Origin: Paraktedonobacter carboxidivorans | Lineage (GTDB): Bacteria > Chloroflexota > Ktedonobacteria > Ktedonobacterales > Ktedonobacteraceae | Length of the DNA stretch: 64,000 nucleotides | Assembly (NCBI GenBank): GCA_041156125.1 | Contig: JBEVTI010000003.1 | Coordinates: 1-64,000, forward strand | Reading direction: 5' to 3' | In this document: positions 62,531-64,000 of the stretch, in pieces | How the letters are laid out: every line of letters begins with the position of its first letter | How positions within the stretch are numbered: the first letter of the stretch is position 1 | Made by a program: the position numbers and the translations under genes | The notes under the pieces: model-generated | The model's database searches: none | Seen by the model: only the letters and a program-made list of their open reading frames with translations | Told to the model about the DNA's origin: nothing

Positions 62531-63184
62531 ATGAGCCAGACACCTGAAACCGGTCCAGAGAGTACAGCACATGCCCAGCATCCACGCTTCGCCGCTTATT
62601 ATGAGCGAGCCAGCCGGGGAAAAAGCGAGAGCCGTTTTTTTGAGCCGTTGCGCCGGGAGTTGCTTGAGCAGGCTTATGGGCAGGTGCTGGAGGTTGGCGC
62701 GGGCACGGGGCTGAATTTCTCTTTGTACCAGCCAGAGAAGGTGACAGGGGTTGAAGCGCTTGAACCGGATAACACGATGTTATCCTATGCGCGTGGTCGG
62801 ATAGCGCAGGCGCGTGTGCCTATCAACCTGATACAGGGGACCGCGGAGGCGCTGCCTGGTGCCGATAACAGCTACGATTGCGTGGTCGCTACCCTGGTGT
62901 TCTGTTCTGTTGACGATCCAGCGCGTGGCTTTCAGGAAATACGGCGCGTGCTCAAACCCGGCGGCACCCTGCTACTGCTCGAACATGTGCGCGCTCAGGG
63001 ACGTTTCGCCGCGGGTCTGCAAGGTCTGCTGCTTCCTCTGACAACACGTATGGCTGGCAACTGCCATTGGAATCGCAATACTGCTCGAACTGTGAGCGAA
63101 GCCGGCTTTGAAATCGACCAGGAACGTCACTTGAGTGGCTGGCTGCTGCCCATGCTGCACCTGCGAGCAACAAGCCCGGCTTGA
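62531..63184 (+). CDS. class I SAM-dependent methyltransferase
   Basis: A 217-residue methyltransferase of the UbiE-like fold. SAM-binding motif I VLEVGAGTGLNFSLY (about 50-64), motif II GVEALEPDN, motif III SYDCVVATLVFCSVDDP and motif IV KPGGTLLLLEHVR are all seen. The substrate is not clear; related proteins methylate quinones, phospholipids or metabolites. Length is normal. The start ATG has no clear ribosome binding site. It follows the desaturase by 188 bases, with a dispersed repeat in between. Confidence 0.85.
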   Translation: MSQTPETGPESTAHAQHPRFAAYYERASRGKSESRFFEPLRRELLEQAYGQVLEVGAGTGLNFSLYQPEKVTGVEALEPDNTMLSYARGRIAQARVPINLIQGTAEALPGADNSYDCVVATLVFCSVDDPARGFQEIRRVLKPGGTLLLLEHVRAQGRFAAGLQGLLLPLTTRMAGNCHWNRNTARTVSEAGFEIDQERHLSGWLLPMLHLRATSPA

Positions 63185-63587
63185 GGCGCTCACACCTGCG
63201 CCTGCACTCAAATTCCCTAAACCTGCATATGAGTTATGCCTGCCTGTTGTGAAAAGGGCAAGACACGTGTATCCTTTGCTCATGCCGCAGGCAACCCCTT
63301 TTTCGAGAGGTTTGTAGAGGCTTGCAACCTCTTCTCATAGCTCTATGAATTTCCACATCATTATTTTTAATATATAAATGAAGCATATATAAATTTCATG
63401 TCGATGCATTATCGTATCTATTAATAGTGTTTATATGCCTTAAATAAGTAATGGTACCTGGAACTCCTATGCTGGCTAAAAGAATTTTTTAACCTCAAGA
63501 CTCGTCCGTCTGAGTAATAGTAATGGCTATTCTTGTAATGCTCTGTTTAGTGTGTCTAGACCATCCTGCAAAGAAGAGGTGGTAAGT
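63185..63587. other. AT-rich intergenic gap
   Basis: About 400 bases with an AT-rich stretch at 63346-63460 that stands out from the rest of the window. No open frame or RNA gene is recognised. A ribosome binding site GAGGTGG near 63575 serves the next gene. Confidence 0.4.
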
Positions 63588-63860
63588 ATGGCAGAAATAC
63601 CAGGGTCCAAGCGAATCAAGGCCGTCACCGGACACGCGATGCTTAATTTTGTCCATTGGGTCCACTTATGTCGCCCGGAGATCGCCAACTTACGGACTTT
63701 ATCCAGGACAGATCTGCTCCAACTTGTCTATGCCTTTGAGCAAAACCGGCCAGACATAGAGCCGCGCTCGGCTGACATATGGTTGCAGAGTATCGAAGAT
63801 CTTAATCGCGGCGAGGCCATGTATCGAGAAGCCAGAGAAGTCTTCACCAGGAAGAGATAA
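63588..63860 (+). CDS. small hypothetical protein (90 aa)
   Basis: A 90-residue basic, helical protein. Sequence near 15-50 (GHAMLNFVHWVHLCRPEIA) is hydrophobic and aromatic, the rest charged. No family recognised. I chose the ATG at 63588 because GAGGTGG lies 6-13 bases upstream; the open frame from 63552 lacks such a site. It is followed with no gap by another gene (TAA then GTG), so the two are probably one operon. Confidence 0.6.
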   Translation: MAEIPGSKRIKAVTGHAMLNFVHWVHLCRPEIANLRTLSRTDLLQLVYAFEQNRPDIEPRSADIWLQSIEDLNRGEAMYREAREVFTRKR

Positions 63861-64000
63861 GTGAGGTTTGCGGTGACGCTTGATTACAGAGAAGGGCTGA
63901 GGGCTCTTAAACAATATGCCAAGGGGACAGATTGGTATTCAATCTTTGAAACTCTGTCCATCGAGTTGCTGGATAATTTGCACCGCGAGGACCTGTTTGG
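63861..64000 (+). CDS. partial gene at the right edge, function unknown
   Basis: Begins with a GTG at 63861 directly after the previous stop codon, with AGGAAGAG as ribosome binding site (4 bases away). The first ~46 residues (TLDYREGLRALKQYAKGTDW) are helical and charged and may be the start of a small effector-associated or death-like domain; this is a guess. The rest is outside the window. Confidence 0.45.
   Translation, partial: MRFAVTLDYREGLRALKQYAKGTDWYSIFETLSIELLDNLHREDLF

Overview
The window looks like a chromosomal piece of a large, filamentous-type Chloroflexota genome, most likely class Ktedonobacteria. This is an inference from the gene content: several STAND NTPases with NACHT or NB-ARC modules, WD40, TPR and HEAT repeats, a protein kinase with a WD40 tail, cellulose-active proteins with CBM2, sigma-54, RqcH and CtaG. 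No 16S rRNA or other phylogenetic marker is present, so the assignment is unproven. Coding density is high on both strands. I found no tRNA, rRNA or CRISPR array.

Layout. 0-12.4 kb: a small hypothetical gene, a four-helix membrane protein, a giant NACHT-HEAT protein (minus), a membrane-anchored GH3 glycosidase, a membrane protein and a MATE/MurJ-like flippase. 12.6-19.7 kb: a MerR regulator with a textbook 19-bp-spacer promoter and its quinone oxidoreductase; CtaG; an iron pair (FTR1 permease with iron-box-like repeats upstream, and a VIT1/CCC1-type transporter that may be frameshifted); glycerate kinase. 20-33.5 kb: an XRE-NB-ARC-TPR regulator, a Ser/Thr kinase-WD40 protein, a CBM2-expansin, a release-factor-like GGQ protein, a GNAT enzyme, a LacI-type HTH fused directly to a GH1 beta-glucosidase, a GH18-like lipoprotein and a lytic transglycosylase. 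33.5-45.2 kb: two VOC proteins, a TIR-NB-ARC-WD40 protein with very uniform repeats, a MarR regulator, and a decayed zone with a broken NB-ARC-TPR gene, a truncated CHAT gene and an IS1182-like remnant, then an APH-family kinase.

The most striking region is 45.3-48.3 kb. The RNase P RNA gene (rnpB, minus strand) is split into a 5' part and a 3' part by a complete group II intron encoding a reverse transcriptase/maturase with an HNH domain. The conserved core rejoins exactly when the intron is removed, and the last 8 nt of the 5' exon are perfectly complementary to a candidate EBS1 inside the intron. Promoter and terminator of rnpB are both visible.

Downstream, 48.4-64 kb is mostly housekeeping: selD, rnc, an rpoN with a Cys4 zinc-ribbon-like insertion, a patatin, a GT-C type membrane glycosyltransferase, rqcH, gmk, glpX, a DUF815 ATPase, a fatty acid desaturase, a methyltransferase, a small gene and a gene cut by the right edge.

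Working together: the cell-envelope and polysaccharide genes (GH3, expansin, GH1, GH18-like, transglycosylase, flippase, GT-C) suggest a saprophytic, plant-polymer-degrading life style. The STAND proteins suggest signalling, immunity or self-recognition as in other multicellular bacteria. Dispersed palindromes (core ATGAGTGATNCCTG) and a related longer repeat family punctuate intergenic spaces.
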